Below, piece by piece: positions 20,571 to 29,765 of a stretch of DNA of 64,000 nt. The notes under the pieces are model-generated. The model was not told where the DNA came from, ran no database searches, and saw nothing but the letters and a program-made list of their open reading frames with translations. The translations under genes were made by a program, and so were the position numbers. How positions within the stretch are numbered: position 1 is the first letter of the stretch; each line of letters opens with the position of its first letter. The stretch comes from Rhabdobacter roseus. Lineage in GTDB: Bacteria > Bacteroidota > Bacteroidia > Cytophagales > Spirosomataceae. Location of the stretch: positions 146,928-210,927 of the forward strand of contig NZ_JACHGF010000004.1 in the NCBI RefSeq assembly GCF_014202275.1, given 5' to 3'.

Positions 20571-20607
20571 AAAAAGCCAGCCTCGGAAACGGGGTTGGCT
20601 TTTTTTA
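20571..20607 (+). terminator. Intrinsic terminator after rpoC
   Basis: AAAAAGCCAGCCTCG (20571-20585) pairs with CGGGGTTGGCTTTTT after a GAAA tetraloop, with two G-T wobbles, and runs into a T tract. Confidence 0.9.
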
Positions 20608-20702
20608 ATAGTAAATTGGGGCTTTAAATGGATACAATACCTTTACTCCTATCCCTTAATCACCTTACCAGTAGCTATACTAGGCACTAAAACAGTCAAA
20701 TC

Positions 20703-21032
20703 ATGGAAGACCACAACCAAGACTTAGAACAGCAAATCAATATTGAGCTGTCGGAAGAAATGGCGGAAGGCGTTTACTCCAACCTCGCTATGATCGCTCA
20801 TTCCAACAGTGAATTTATCCTGGATTTCATCCGACTCATGCCCGGAGTACCCAAAGCCAAAGTGAAGGCGCGGGTCATTCTTACCCCTGAGCACGCCAAG
20901 CGCTTGCTGGGCGCATTAAAGGATAACATCCGCAAATTTGAGGACATTCACGGACCCATTCACCAATCCAATGATGATGGCCCCAGTTTCAACTTCCCGA
21001 TGAGTTTTGGAGGCCCCGGCGGCGAAGCTTAG
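20703..21032 (+). CDS. DUF3467 domain protein
   Basis: A 109-residue protein of which residues 10-87 match the DUF3467 pattern: INIELSEEMAEGVYSNLAMI, HSNSEFILDFIRLMPG, KARVILTPEHAKRLLGALKDN. The family is small, cytoplasmic and of unknown function, widespread in Bacteroidota. A Gly-rich tail follows. It stands alone after the rpoC terminator; no promoter is evident. Confidence 0.9.
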   Translation: MEDHNQDLEQQINIELSEEMAEGVYSNLAMIAHSNSEFILDFIRLMPGVPKAKVKARVILTPEHAKRLLGALKDNIRKFEDIHGPIHQSNDDGPSFNFPMSFGGPGGEA

Positions 21033-21352
21033 AAGTACCTCCGAAAGCAATCTACCACGTAGCTGAGTAAGTACATCAGGTTGGGCTTACGGATTTTGCT
21101 TAGCACATGAGCTGAGCCCGTATGCCCTCGCTATCCTCATGGTGGAGCTAAAGATGCTGGAGTATACGATCAGGGTACTTTAATGGCACGCGGCCAATGA
21201 TTTAGCAGGTACTTTGGTCTCTGAGATGGTAGTAGGGATACTGAACTTCCGTGGCCAGACTTTCTTAAAATATTTAACCCGGCATACTGACAAAAGCGGT
21301 ATCTTGCTCGTTTAGTATTATCAATTAATCCTTTTTTATAAAAACAATTAGA
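21033..21352. other. Intergenic stretch without a recognised gene (320 bases)
   Basis: No open frame of interest, tRNA or strong hairpin is seen. It contains several copies of the GGTACTT heptamer family (for example near 21174 and 21209) and becomes AT-rich in the last 100 bases before the peptidase start, where a promoter is expected but not clearly matched. Confidence 0.5.
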
Positions 21353-23347
21353 ATGAAGATACCTACTTATCGCGTGTGGGCCATCGTACTTTGCTGGCTC
21401 GGCTCGCTGAGTACTTATGCGCAGGAGACGGGCAAGTCAAAATATGACGCGCACGTACTTTTTCACCCCCTGTTTAACTACCAGCCCGGCAACGAGTACC
21501 GCACCGGCGGCGGACTCCCTGGCCCGCGCTACTGGCAAAACCGCGCGGACTACAAAGCGAACGTCACGCTGGACGAAGCGGCTGGCACCCTGACCGGCGA
21601 CGTGGAGCTTACCTACAAAAACAACAGCCCGGACGCCCTGGAGTTTATCTGGTTGCAGCTGGATCAGAATGCCTTTAATGACCACTCCCGCGGCGGCAAA
21701 ACGACCCCCATCACGGGCGGGCGCTTCGGGAATATAGGCTTTGATGGAGGCAATAAGATCACGTCGGTGACGGTGCAGCAGGGGAAAGGTAAGGCCGTTG
21801 AGGCCAACTACATCATCAGCGATACCCGGCTACAGGTACGTCTCACCGACCCCCTCAAGGCGGGTGGCGACGTGGTGAAGATCAAGATTGGCTATTCCTT
21901 CAAAATACCGCAATACGGCTCTGACCGCATGGGTACTTTGCAAACCAAGAACGGCATTATTTACGAAATGGCCCAGTGGTACCCGCGCGTGTGTGTGTAC
22001 GATGACATCGAAGGCTGGAACGTACTTCCTTACCTGGGAGCGGGCGAGTTTTACCTCGACTACGGCGATTTTGAGTATAACGTCACCGTGCCCTGGGATC
22101 ACATCGTGGTGGGCTCGGGAGAATTGTTGAATCCCCGCGAGGTACTTACCAGCGAGCAGATCAAACGCCTGGACGATGCCCGGAAAAGCGACCAAACCGT
22201 CATGATCCGGACCGCCGAGGAGGTGACCAGCCCGGCCTCCCGGCCCAAGCAGTCGGGTACTTTGACCTGGCGCTTCCGCTGCCAGGAGGCCCGTGACGTA
22301 GCCTGGGGTACTTCCAAGGCCTTTGTGTGGGACGCTGCCCGGATCAACCTGCCCAGTGGGAAAATCGCCCTGGCGCAGTCGGTATACCCCGTCGAGGACG
22401 GTGGCAAAGACGGCTGGGGACGCTCGACGGAGTACGTCAAAGGCTGCATTGAGTTTTATTCCAACTACGTGTACGAATATACCTACCCCGTAGCTACCAA
22501 CGTGGCCGGTATCGTGGGTGGGATGGAGTACCCCGGCATTGTGTTCTGTAGCCACAGCGACCGCAACGAGAGCCTCTGGGGCGTTACTGACCACGAGTTT
22601 GGCCACAACTGGTTCCCGATGATCGTGGGTAACAACGAGCGCAAGTACGCCTGGATGGACGAGGGCTTCAATACGTTCATCAATTTCCTGTCGGGCGACA
22701 ACTTCAACAACGGCGAGTACAAGAGCAACCAGATGGACGATCAGCACCGTCTGGCGCCGATCATCTTCCGCGAAGACGCCGATCCTATCATAACCATACC
22801 GGACGTGATCCAGTCTAAGAACCTGGGCTGGGAGGCCTACTACAAGCCCGCCATTGGCCTAAAGATGCTGCGCGAGCAGGTACTTGGCAAAGAGCGCTTC
22901 GACTACGCCTTCCGCCAGTACGTGAAGCGCTGGGCTTTCAAACACCCTACACCCTACGATTTCTTCCGGACCATGGAAGACGCCGCCGGCGAGGACCTGG
23001 GGTGGTTTTGGAAGGGTTGGTTCTTTGAGAACTACCGGCTGGACCAAAGCGTGAAAGACGTAACTTACGTGGAGCAGAACCCCCAGAAAGGCTCGATCAT
23101 TACCATCGAAAACCTTGAGCAAATGGCCATGCCGGCCGTAGTGGAGCTGGAAGAAGTAAGCGGTAAGAAGGTACGCGTAGAGCTACCCGTAGAAGTGTGG
23201 CAGCGCGGGGGTACCTGGACGTTCCGGGCCCAGACGGAGCAGCCGCTGCGCTCGGTGACGATTGACCCGGATCGGAAATTGCCGGATATAAATCCTCGCA
23301 ATAATAGCTGGAAGCCACTGCGCTACACGCCTCCGGTTACCAATTAA
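21353..23347 (+). CDS. M1 family zinc metallopeptidase, exported
   Basis: A 664-residue gluzincin aminopeptidase-like protein with a signal peptide (to YAQ, residue 23). The zinc site is HEFGH at residues 414-418 with the third ligand in WMDEGFN (Glu437), the normal HEXXH-X18-E spacing. The substrate-binding GAMEN equivalent reads GGMEYPG near residue 389, a common variant in exported bacterial M1 proteins. The N-terminal beta domain and a C-terminal segment of about 150 residues follow the family. It probably trims peptides in the periplasm or at the surface. It is a single-gene unit ending in a terminator at 23369. Confidence 0.93.
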   Translation: MKIPTYRVWAIVLCWLGSLSTYAQETGKSKYDAHVLFHPLFNYQPGNEYRTGGGLPGPRYWQNRADYKANVTLDEAAGTLTGDVELTYKNNSPDALEFIWLQLDQNAFNDHSRGGKTTPITGGRFGNIGFDGGNKITSVTVQQGKGKAVEANYIISDTRLQVRLTDPLKAGGDVVKIKIGYSFKIPQYGSDRMGTLQTKNGIIYEMAQWYPRVCVYDDIEGWNVLPYLGAGEFYLDYGDFEYNVTVPWDHIVVGSGELLNPREVLTSEQIKRLDDARKSDQTVMIRTAEEVTSPASRPKQSGTLTWRFRCQEARDVAWGTSKAFVWDAARINLPSGKIALAQSVYPVEDGGKDGWGRSTEYVKGCIEFYSNYVYEYTYPVATNVAGIVGGMEYPGIVFCSHSDRNESLWGVTDHEFGHNWFPMIVGNNERKYAWMDEGFNTFINFLSGDNFNNGEYKSNQMDDQHRLAPIIFREDADPIITIPDVIQSKNLGWEAYYKPAIGLKMLREQVLGKERFDYAFRQYVKRWAFKHPTPYDFFRTMEDAAGEDLGWFWKGWFFENYRLDQSVKDVTYVEQNPQKGSIITIENLEQMAMPAVVELEEVSGKKVRVELPVEVWQRGGTWTFRAQTEQPLRSVTIDPDRKLPDINPRNNSWKPLRYTPPVTN

Positions 23348-23368
23348 AGAACCTCATTCTGATGTATT

Positions 23369-23423
23369 AAGTACCCTCTTTCCGTGGCCGATTAGGTGTT
23401 GGCTGCGGGAAGAGGGTACTTTT
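23369..23423 (+). terminator. Terminator built on the AAGTACC heptamer
   Basis: AAGTACCCTCTTTCCG (23369-23384) pairs with CGGGAAGAGGGTACTT (23406-23421) with one G-T wobble, then TTTGTG. The outer ends of both arms are AAGTACC and GGTACTT. Confidence 0.8.
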
Positions 23424-23481
23424 GTGTTATTAAGTTGGATTTGTTGGTTAAAATTTGCAACTTGTTAGGCGTTGTAGAGCC

Positions 23482-24735
23482 ATGAGTATGAGGTTGCTAT
23501 CGTTTCTATCGGTTACATTATGGTTATTTCTGGTACCTGTTCAGCTCAAAGCCCAGCAGAAGCTTTTTGGCTTTCACCTGACACAGAAAAGAAAGGTCGT
23601 GCGGGTACCTTTTGAGTCGCATTGTAACCTGGTGATTGTACCCATCCGCATTAATAATTCCGACACCCTCCGCTTCATCCTGGATACGGGCGTCAGCAAT
23701 ACGATTGTGACGGATCCCTGCATTGCGGAGTTCGTAAATCAGGACTACCCGCGAAGCATTGCTATCAATGGCTTGGGAAGCAGTGATTCGGTTCAGCGGG
23801 CGCAGGTAAGCATTGGTAATACCCTACATATGGGCCAGGTACGTACCTACGAGCATAACTTACTCGTTTTTGAAAAGGATCTCCTTCAGCTTTCGGAATT
23901 CGTCGGCACCCGCATCCACGGACTTCTAGGCTACGAGCTTTTCGAGCAATTTGTAATTACCATCGACTTTCGTCGCCATCAGCTAGTGATCCAAAACCCC
24001 AATCGCTACCGCTACCGAAGGTCTGCCGGGAGCCGCGTACCCATCCGAATCGACAACAAGCGTCCTTACCTTGAGGCGGTGAAAGTGCTGGAAGGGGGCC
24101 GTGAGGTACCCCTGCAGGTACTTTTGGATACGGGGGCTGGGCACGCGCTGATGCTCAATACCTACACCAGTGACGTACCCCTACCGAATAAGGTAATTGG
24201 CGTGCAACTGGGAATAGGGCTGGGGGGCATTGTTAACGGCCACCTGGGGCGGATGGAAAAGCTTCAAGTAGGACGGTATGAGCTAACGGACGTCCTTACT
24301 TCCTTTCCGGATAGTTCGTCGTTCAGCGCCAAAATGCCCGGCCGCGCCGACCGGCAGGGAAATATTGGGGGAGAGCTCTTGCGGCGGTTTACGGTAACCT
24401 ATAACTACCGGGATCAATACATTGCCTTAAAACCGCACAAAAAGCTTTTAAAAGAAAAGTTTGAGCACGATATGAGCGGCATGGATCTGCGGGCCAAGGG
24501 GGAGGAGTTTAACACCTACTACGTAGATCGGGTGATCGAGAATTCACCGGCCGATCTGGCGGGAGTGGAAAAGGACGACAAAATCCTGTTCATCAATAAT
24601 ACATCGGTCACGAACTTAACCATGACGGGTATTTACAAACTCTTACAAAGAAAGGAAGGCAAGCAGATTGACCTGATCATCCGGCGGGGCGAACGGCTGG
24701 TTTTTACGAGTTTTATCCTGAAACGAATTATCTGA
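23482..24735 (+). CDS. Retropepsin-like aspartic protease with C-terminal PDZ domain, exported
   Basis: About 417 residues with a signal peptide ending near LKAQQ. Two aspartyl-protease half-domains are visible, each with the active motif: ILDTGVSNTIV (Asp68) and LLDTGAGHAL (Asp216). A PDZ-like domain lies at about residues 330-410 (DRVIENSPADLAGVEKDDKILFINN). Retropepsins normally dimerise one domain; here both halves are in one chain. It is likely periplasmic or lipid-free exported. Start at ATG 23482; the longer frame from 23455 has no ATG. It converges with the next gene, 12 bases apart. Confidence 0.88.
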   Translation: MSMRLLSFLSVTLWLFLVPVQLKAQQKLFGFHLTQKRKVVRVPFESHCNLVIVPIRINNSDTLRFILDTGVSNTIVTDPCIAEFVNQDYPRSIAINGLGSSDSVQRAQVSIGNTLHMGQVRTYEHNLLVFEKDLLQLSEFVGTRIHGLLGYELFEQFVITIDFRRHQLVIQNPNRYRYRRSAGSRVPIRIDNKRPYLEAVKVLEGGREVPLQVLLDTGAGHALMLNTYTSDVPLPNKVIGVQLGIGLGGIVNGHLGRMEKLQVGRYELTDVLTSFPDSSSFSAKMPGRADRQGNIGGELLRRFTVTYNYRDQYIALKPHKKLLKEKFEHDMSGMDLRAKGEEFNTYYVDRVIENSPADLAGVEKDDKILFINNTSVTNLTMTGIYKLLQRKEGKQIDLIIRRGERLVFTSFILKRII

Positions 24736-24747
24736 ATTCGTGCCCCG

Positions 24748-25692
24748 TCAAACTTCCACGAGCATAGCCCCGTAGGAGTACCCTCCCCCAAACACCGTAA
24801 AAACGATGCGCTGTCCTTTCTCAAATCGGTCAAAATGTTCGGATAGGGCAATGGCACAGCCTGCGCAGCCGGTATTTCCCAGGCGCTGAATATTGGAAAT
24901 GAGCTTCGATTCGGGTATGCCCAAGGTACCTATGACATTCAGGCTAATGCGATGGTTAGCCTGGTGCGGAATCAGGTAGTCGATGTCGTCAATGGTGAGT
25001 CCACAGCGCTGAAGTACCTGCTGGCTTACTTTGGGCATGTAGGTACAGGCATTTTGAAACACATCACGCCCGTAAGGCATCACTACCCCGCGCTCATTGG
25101 GGCGAAGTACCACGGCCTCAATGGCCTTGCCACTGGTAGCGGCTCCGCCGGTAATGAGCGCTCGAATGTGCAGGTCCGACTCGGTTTGGCGCTCCTTAGA
25201 GATCACCATGGCGGAGGCACCGTCGCCCCATAGGTGGCCCGATACCGTATCGCGCTCGTTGTAGTAGGCCGTGTTGTGGTCTGCTACCACCACGATGGCC
25301 TTCGTGGCTTTACCCATGGCAAAGTACCCTTCTACGATTTCAATGGCATTGAGCAGCGATGAGCAGGCCGACGAAACCGAAAGCACCGGAATATCCGGCA
25401 GCTGCACGTAGTGCTGTACTGCGTGCGCCAGCGACACGATGGTGTCGTAAGGCGTATAGGTGGCACCTACTATGAGATCAATTTCATTCTTACTATAGGG
25501 GATGGTCTCGAGCAGGATTCGGACGGCCTCGATGGCCATGGTGTTGGTATTTTCATCCGGCCCGGCTTTACGTCGTTCGTGGATACCGGTGCGCTCTACG
25601 ATCCATTCACTGGAAAGATTGTTTAATTCGGTAAAATATTCGTTACCAATGACTTGGGATGGTAGGTAATGACTAACCCTATTAATATACAT
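24748..25692 (-). CDS. 3-oxoacyl-ACP synthase III-like (KAS III) condensing enzyme
   Basis: A 314-residue thiolase-fold protein. The catalytic triad is readable: Cys110 in SVSSACSSLL, His in LIPHQANHRI and Asn in RLGNTGCAG. KAS III enzymes start fatty-acid or related acyl chains from acyl-CoA and malonyl-ACP. The segment before the His is NACTYMPKVSQQVL, and the gene is alone rather than beside plsX/rpmF, so it may be a secondary FabH homologue rather than the housekeeping one. Start placed at MYINRVSHYLPSQ (25692); the frame extends 10 residues further upstream. Confidence 0.85.
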   Translation of the reverse strand: MYINRVSHYLPSQVIGNEYFTELNNLSSEWIVERTGIHERRKAGPDENTNTMAIEAVRILLETIPYSKNEIDLIVGATYTPYDTIVSLAHAVQHYVQLPDIPVLSVSSACSSLLNAIEIVEGYFAMGKATKAIVVVADHNTAYYNERDTVSGHLWGDGASAMVISKERQTESDLHIRALITGGAATSGKAIEAVVLRPNERGVVMPYGRDVFQNACTYMPKVSQQVLQRCGLTIDDIDYLIPHQANHRISLNVIGTLGIPESKLISNIQRLGNTGCAGCAIALSEHFDRFEKGQRIVFTVFGGGYSYGAMLVEV

Positions 25693-25838
25693 GGTTGAGA
25701 AGATTGACTCCACAAACGACAACTAAAAATGTGGTCGAAAGTTAAATATTTCGTAGAAAACGTAGTACTGGATATTTGAACAATTCAATAATAAGTTTAT
25801 AAAATCATAGTAAATTTATAATTATTTATCCATCTAGC

Positions 25839-26972
25839 CTAAGATACTTTGTTATTCGGTGCCAAAAGGGTTTTATAGAGTGTCAGCAGGGTTTGTACTT
25901 CGGTGGCCCAGTTGTAGTTTTGCTCCACGGCCCTTCTTCCGCGTTGCCCCATTTGTTCGCTTTCCAGGGGGTGCTCCACCAGCCATAGCAAGTTATCGGC
26001 CAGCGCCTGCGGGTTGTAAGGGGAAATACAAAAACCGCACTGGTGCCGCTCTACTACTTCCCGATACAGTGGGAAATCGGAGGTCACGACAGGAAGCTCC
26101 AGAGCCATGTACTCAAATAATTTGGTGGTGTAGGAGTCCGGGTAGTCACCCACGGGTTTGAGTAGCGCGATACCCGCCCGCGCCCGCTGGGCATAAGGCA
26201 GTGCCAGGCGCAGGTCCGTGTAGCCATAAAAGGTCAGGTGGGGTCTTACGGTGTCAAAGTCCGGCAAGGCCCGGGCTTCTTCCCAGGAGAAAAGGACATT
26301 CCCGAATAGATGCACCTCAAAGTCTACCTGCTGCCGACGCAGCAGGGCCAGCGCGGCTATCAGCGTATCGAAGCCCCGCTCCATGGAGATAACCCCACTG
26401 TAAAAAAAGCGATGGCAACGACTGGTAGAAGCCGTTCCCTGGGCGGCGTAGTGATCCAGAAAAGGCAAGGCCGCATAGTTATGGACAACCGTAGCGGGAA
26501 AAGCCAGGCGGCGGTACTCTTCCAGATAGGCGTGCTCGGTGAGGACCAGGCGAAAATAGCGCCGGGCCCAGTGGTCGAAGTAGCGAAAAAGCTGCTGAAA
26601 AACGGGTTCGTTGTTGTAGCGCTTGAGCGTAAATTTCTTGTACAGATTTTCCTGCACTTCGTAGATCACCTCTGCGCCCAGCCACCGAAACAGAAAGCCG
26701 ATCGGGATGAGTTCGGGTACAAAAAGATGAACCACGGCGGGGCGCAGGCGCAGGCATTTCCAGAGCACCACGGGGTGGCAAAACAGCAGCCTGAACAAAA
26801 GCCTGTGGAAGCGCGGGAGCCGGATCATGGTAATGGCCGCCTCCGTAGAGGTAGCCTGAGGCAGCGCGCAAAGTACCTCGTACTCCTGAGCCAGGGCCGG
26901 GGCGATCTTGTACACAATGCGCGGGTCGGTAGGAGGATGTACGGTACTAAGAAGTAAAACGCGCGGCTTCAT
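25839..26972 (-). CDS. Glycosyltransferase, GT4-like (GT-B fold)
   Basis: A 377-residue protein. The start, PRVLLLSTVHPPTDPRIVYKIAPAL, is a typical GT-B N-terminal strand and glycine loop variant seen in family 4. The C-terminal domain carries FFYSGVISMERGFDTLI, KLFEYMALELPVVTSDFPLYREVV and a final EQNYNWATEVQTL, all GT4 features binding the nucleotide sugar. Acceptor and sugar are unknown. It overlaps deoC by 4 bases (26969-26972), so the two are co-transcribed, deoC first. Confidence 0.88.
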   Translation of the reverse strand: MKPRVLLLSTVHPPTDPRIVYKIAPALAQEYEVLCALPQATSTEAAITMIRLPRFHRLLFRLLFCHPVVLWKCLRLRPAVVHLFVPELIPIGFLFRWLGAEVIYEVQENLYKKFTLKRYNNEPVFQQLFRYFDHWARRYFRLVLTEHAYLEEYRRLAFPATVVHNYAALPFLDHYAAQGTASTSRCHRFFYSGVISMERGFDTLIAALALLRRQQVDFEVHLFGNVLFSWEEARALPDFDTVRPHLTFYGYTDLRLALPYAQRARAGIALLKPVGDYPDSYTTKLFEYMALELPVVTSDFPLYREVVERHQCGFCISPYNPQALADNLLWLVEHPLESEQMGQRGRRAVEQNYNWATEVQTLLTLYKTLLAPNNKVS

Positions 26973-27631
26973 GCTTGGGTCATGATGGCTACTCCGGCAG
27001 AAGTCCCGATTCGGGTAGCCCCTGCTTCCATAAATGCTTCGGTTTGTTGGCGGGTACGGATGCCTCCGGAGGCTTTGATTTGGATGGTAGCGGGAAGCAA
27101 CGAGCGCATCAGCCGGACGGTGTCGAGGGTAGCCCCCTCAGGCGTAAAGCCCGTCGAGGTTTTTACAAAATCGACGCCCGCTTCCGCGCCTATTTCGCAG
27201 GCGGTATGCAGTTCGAAGTCATCGAGGTAGGCTGTTTCGATGATCAGCTTCAGCAGGGCCTGATGGGCGTGCGCCAGCTCCGTTAGCTGCCGGATTTCCT
27301 CCCGCACACTCAGGTAAGCCATGGACTTGAATCGCGCCAGGTTCATGACCACGTCCAGCTCCGTAGCACCCTGCCGCAGGGTACTTTCGGCCTCGGCTAC
27401 TTTAGCACTCGTGGTAGAGTACCCCAGCGGAAAACCAATCACCGTGGCGATTTCAATCCGGATGGGGCAAAACTCCAGCATGTCTTTGGCGTAGCCCACG
27501 TAGGTAGGCGCTACGCACACCGCCTTAAACTGGTGTATCCAAGCCTCTTCGCACAGCTTCCGGATATCGGTCTCGCTGGCAATGGGGCTGAGGAGCGTGT
27601 GGTCTAAGTAGGAAGCCAGGGTGGTGGTCAT
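26969..27631 (-). CDS. deoC: Deoxyribose-phosphate aldolase
   Basis: A 220-residue class I aldolase that splits 2-deoxyribose 5-phosphate into glyceraldehyde 3-phosphate and acetaldehyde. The Schiff-base Lys157 lies in VDFVKTSTGF, the proton-relay Lys186 in IKASGGIR and Asp93 in ELDVVMN. Full length. It is coupled to the glycosyltransferase gene downstream, an unusual partner. No other deoxynucleoside genes are near. Confidence 0.96.
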   Translation of the reverse strand: MTTTLASYLDHTLLSPIASETDIRKLCEEAWIHQFKAVCVAPTYVGYAKDMLEFCPIRIEIATVIGFPLGYSTTSAKVAEAESTLRQGATELDVVMNLARFKSMAYLSVREEIRQLTELAHAHQALLKLIIETAYLDDFELHTACEIGAEAGVDFVKTSTGFTPEGATLDTVRLMRSLLPATIQIKASGGIRTRQQTEAFMEAGATRIGTSAGVAIMTQA

Positions 27632-27658
27632 AAGGGAAAAGTAGTCAGAAACAAGGCG

Positions 27659-27685
27659 AAGACCCCACCGTTCCGGCAGGGTCTT
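27659..27685 (-). terminator. Terminator after the DUF5606 gene
   Basis: On the minus strand a 12-bp stem (AAGACCC next to TGCCG, GAA loop, CGGTG next to GGGTCTT, with two wobbles) follows the DUF5606 stop. Its T run is weak. Confidence 0.6.
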
Positions 27686-27719
27686 TCCTTTAGAAGTAGC
27701 GCGGAAGCGTTTGGAAAAA

Positions 27720-28268
27720 CTACCCCTTCTTGCTTTTTTTGGCGGGAGCTTTGGTGGGCTCCGTAGGTACTTCTTCTACTTTTTCCGTTTCCGTAGGTAC
27801 TTCATCCTTCGCTTCTGCGGCGGGCTCTTCAGGAGCCGCTTCGGCAAAGGCCGCCGGAGCGTACTGCGACAGCAGGTTATACCAAATAATGATTTTCTTG
27901 ATGTCGGAGACGTACACGCGTGAGCGATCAAAATCCGGCAGGATGCCGTCCAGAAACTCCGTCAGGTCTTTGTCCGAGGCGGTTTTGGTATCGAGCTCCA
28001 CAAGCTCACCGTGCTGCTCCCGAATGCGCAGGAAGATGTCAGCCAGCGGAACCGAATCCTGTTCGCCTTCGGTAAAGACCGACACGTCTTTCAGTACCGA
28101 TACGCGGGCCGTGGGGCCGATCATGGTTTTTTCTTTCTTTTCGTTAAGACTTTCCACAATCACGCCCGACCGGCTGGGTTTCATAATACGGTACAAGCCG
28201 CTTTTGCCGGATATATTGGCGATTTCTTTCAGCAGTTCCATTCCTAAAGTTTCTTCTTTTACGCTCAT
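27720..28268 (-). CDS. DUF5606 domain protein
   Basis: A 182-residue protein. Residues 10-135 match the DUF5606 family of Bacteroidota: LKEIANISGKSGLYRIMKPS, RSGVIVESLNEKKEKTMIG, SDIKKIIIWYNLL. The tail after residue 142 is an acidic, Ala/Pro-rich low-complexity stretch ending in APAKKSKKG. Function unknown. The start at 28268 adds nine residues before MELLKEIANI (28241), which is an equally good start. Confidence 0.85.
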   Translation of the reverse strand: MSVKEETLGMELLKEIANISGKSGLYRIMKPSRSGVIVESLNEKKEKTMIGPTARVSVLKDVSVFTEGEQDSVPLADIFLRIREQHGELVELDTKTASDKDLTEFLDGILPDFDRSRVYVSDIKKIIIWYNLLSQYAPAAFAEAAPEEPAAEAKDEVPTETEKVEEVPTEPTKAPAKKSKKG

Positions 28269-28356
28269 TCTTGTACTTTGTTATGATGAATTGGCTTTTA
28301 TACCAGAGGTACTTTTTCGTTCCGCAAAATAACGGAAAGATCAGCGGGCAAACAAC

Positions 28357-28971
28357 TCACTTTTGGTTTGCTTTTTCAAACGACTGGTTATACGTATCTA
28401 TTGCCTCTAAGAGCGGTTCTCGTCCTTCTCCCTTTTCGGCCGAAGTAATGAAAAGGGGAGGCAATTCTTCCCAGGTTTCCAGGAGCTTACGCTGGTATAG
28501 ATCCAGGTTAGCCGCCAGCTGATTACTTTTTAGTTTGTCCGTCTTGGTAAATACCAAATGAAAAGGAATGCCGTTTTCGCCCAGTTGGTTCATGAAGTCC
28601 AGGTCGGCGCGCTGGGGCTCATGACGGCTATCAATCAGCACAAAGGTACAGAGCAGGTTGGGGCGGCGGTAGAGGTAGTCATTGATCATACGCTCCCATT
28701 TTTCGCGTTCTTCCTTGCTTACCTTGGCGTAGCCGTAGCCCGGCAGATCCACCAGGTACCAGGTACCGTTGATCAGGAAGTGGTTGATGAGCTGCGTTTT
28801 TCCGGGTAGTTGCGAGGTTTTGGCCAGGTTTTTGCGCTCGGTTAGCATGTTGATCAACGAAGACTTCCCGACGTTCGACCGGCCAATGAAGGCGTACTCG
28901 GGCAAGTCAGGTGCCGGGCACTGGGTGTAGTCGGTATTGCTCGTTACGTAAACAGCTTCTTGGATCAGCAT
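28357..28971 (-). CDS. engB: Ribosome biogenesis GTPase EngB (YihA/YsxC)
   Basis: A 204-residue TRAFAC GTPase. Motifs: G1 GRSNVGKSS (residues 30-38), G3 DLPGYGYAKV, G4 TKTDK and G5 TSAEKGEG. EngB is required for late assembly of the 50S subunit. Start at ATG 28971. It lies upstream of the DUF5606 gene with 88 bases between. Confidence 0.97.
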   Translation of the reverse strand: MLIQEAVYVTSNTDYTQCPAPDLPEYAFIGRSNVGKSSLINMLTERKNLAKTSQLPGKTQLINHFLINGTWYLVDLPGYGYAKVSKEEREKWERMINDYLYRRPNLLCTFVLIDSRHEPQRADLDFMNQLGENGIPFHLVFTKTDKLKSNQLAANLDLYQRKLLETWEELPPLFITSAEKGEGREPLLEAIDTYNQSFEKANQK

Positions 28972-29067
28972 GACGTTGGGTCGGTCTATTCAAACCGCAA
29001 AGGTAAGGTATTTTACCGCAACCTGGTAGTAAATAGCCCGTCCGGGGTACTTAGGAATCAGGTAGTT

Positions 29068-29100
29068 TTGACAATTCTAAACTTGAAATTTGTAAATTTG
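29068..29100 (+). promoter_or_regulatory. Possible promoter before the thioredoxin-fold gene
   Basis: TAAATTTG (29093-29100) matches TAnnTTTG; the nearest TTG is at 29068-29070, 22 bases away, which is longer than ideal. Confidence 0.4.
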
Positions 29101-29217
29101 GGGCGGTAAAAGGCTGGCATCATCAGAAGAAGTTTCGGCCCAGAAAACGAAACGAGAACGATGCACGTTATCTAGTACAGTGTTAAGAAGGACATTTAAA
29201 AAACCAAACGAAGAGCA

Positions 29218-29706
29218 ATGAAAACGTTTCAAAGGGTAGCATGGGCGTGCGGAGTGGTGTTGCTGATGGGGTCCACCGCCTGGGTAAAGGAGGCCACCGT
29301 GCCCACCGCCGACCGCGACGAAAATCCCGAGGTACTTGAGGTACTGAATGAGAAAGGAATTCAATTTACCGAAGCGTCCTGGGCGGCTATTGTGAAGAAA
29401 GCCAAGGCCGAAAAAAAAATCATCTTCCTGGACGCCTACACCAGCTGGTGCGGTCCCTGTAAGCTGATGCAAAAAAATGTATTTACCCGCGCAGACGTAG
29501 GAGAGATTTTCAATAAAAACTTTATTAACGTAAAAGTAGACATGGAGCAGGGCGAAGGTCCGCAGCTGGCCCGGCTCTTTCCGCTGGAATTCTACCCAAC
29601 GCTCTTTTTTATTGACACGCGTGGTGATGTGGTGAAGAAAGTAGTAGGTTACCAGTCGCCCGAAAGCCTCATCGCCATCGGGAAAGGTGTGGTGTCCAAT
29701 CAATAA
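29218..29706 (+). CDS. Exported thioredoxin-fold protein
   Basis: A 162-residue protein with a hydrophobic N-terminal signal (residues 5-22) and a thioredoxin domain from about residue 45. The active site reads YTSWCGPCK with Cys78 and Cys81, and FYPTLFFIDTRGDVV holds the cis-proline. It resembles the thioredoxin_7/DsbD-gamma class, periplasmic thiol reductases or folding helpers. It stands alone between a divergent engB and a convergent aminotransferase. Confidence 0.9.
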   Translation: MKTFQRVAWACGVVLLMGSTAWVKEATVPTADRDENPEVLEVLNEKGIQFTEASWAAIVKKAKAEKKIIFLDAYTSWCGPCKLMQKNVFTRADVGEIFNKNFINVKVDMEQGEGPQLARLFPLEFYPTLFFIDTRGDVVKKVVGYQSPESLIAIGKGVVSNQ

Positions 29707-29732
29707 AGTACCCTAGGTACCTTGAATAGCAG

Positions 29733-29758
29733 GAAACCCGGCGACATCGTCGGGTTTC
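29733..29758. terminator. Bidirectional terminator hairpin
   Basis: GAAACCCG (29733-29740) pairs with CGGGTTTC (29751-29758) between convergent genes; inner bases CGAC/GTCG can add pairs. T-rich sequence follows on the plus strand. Confidence 0.65.
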
Positions 29759-29765
29759 TTGCGTT

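Noticed and set aside
21830-22747. 305-codon antisense open frame within the M1 peptidase gene
   Set aside because: It mirrors a GC-rich coding strand, has no family motifs and the plus-strand peptidase is complete.
24748-25692. Chalcone/polyketide synthase as the role of the KAS III-like gene
   Set aside because: The length and the Cys-His-Asn spacing fit KAS III; no accompanying pigment or polyketide genes are in the window.
26310-26957. 215-codon frame opposite the glycosyltransferase
   Set aside because: Shadow of the GC-rich GT4 gene; no domain recognised.
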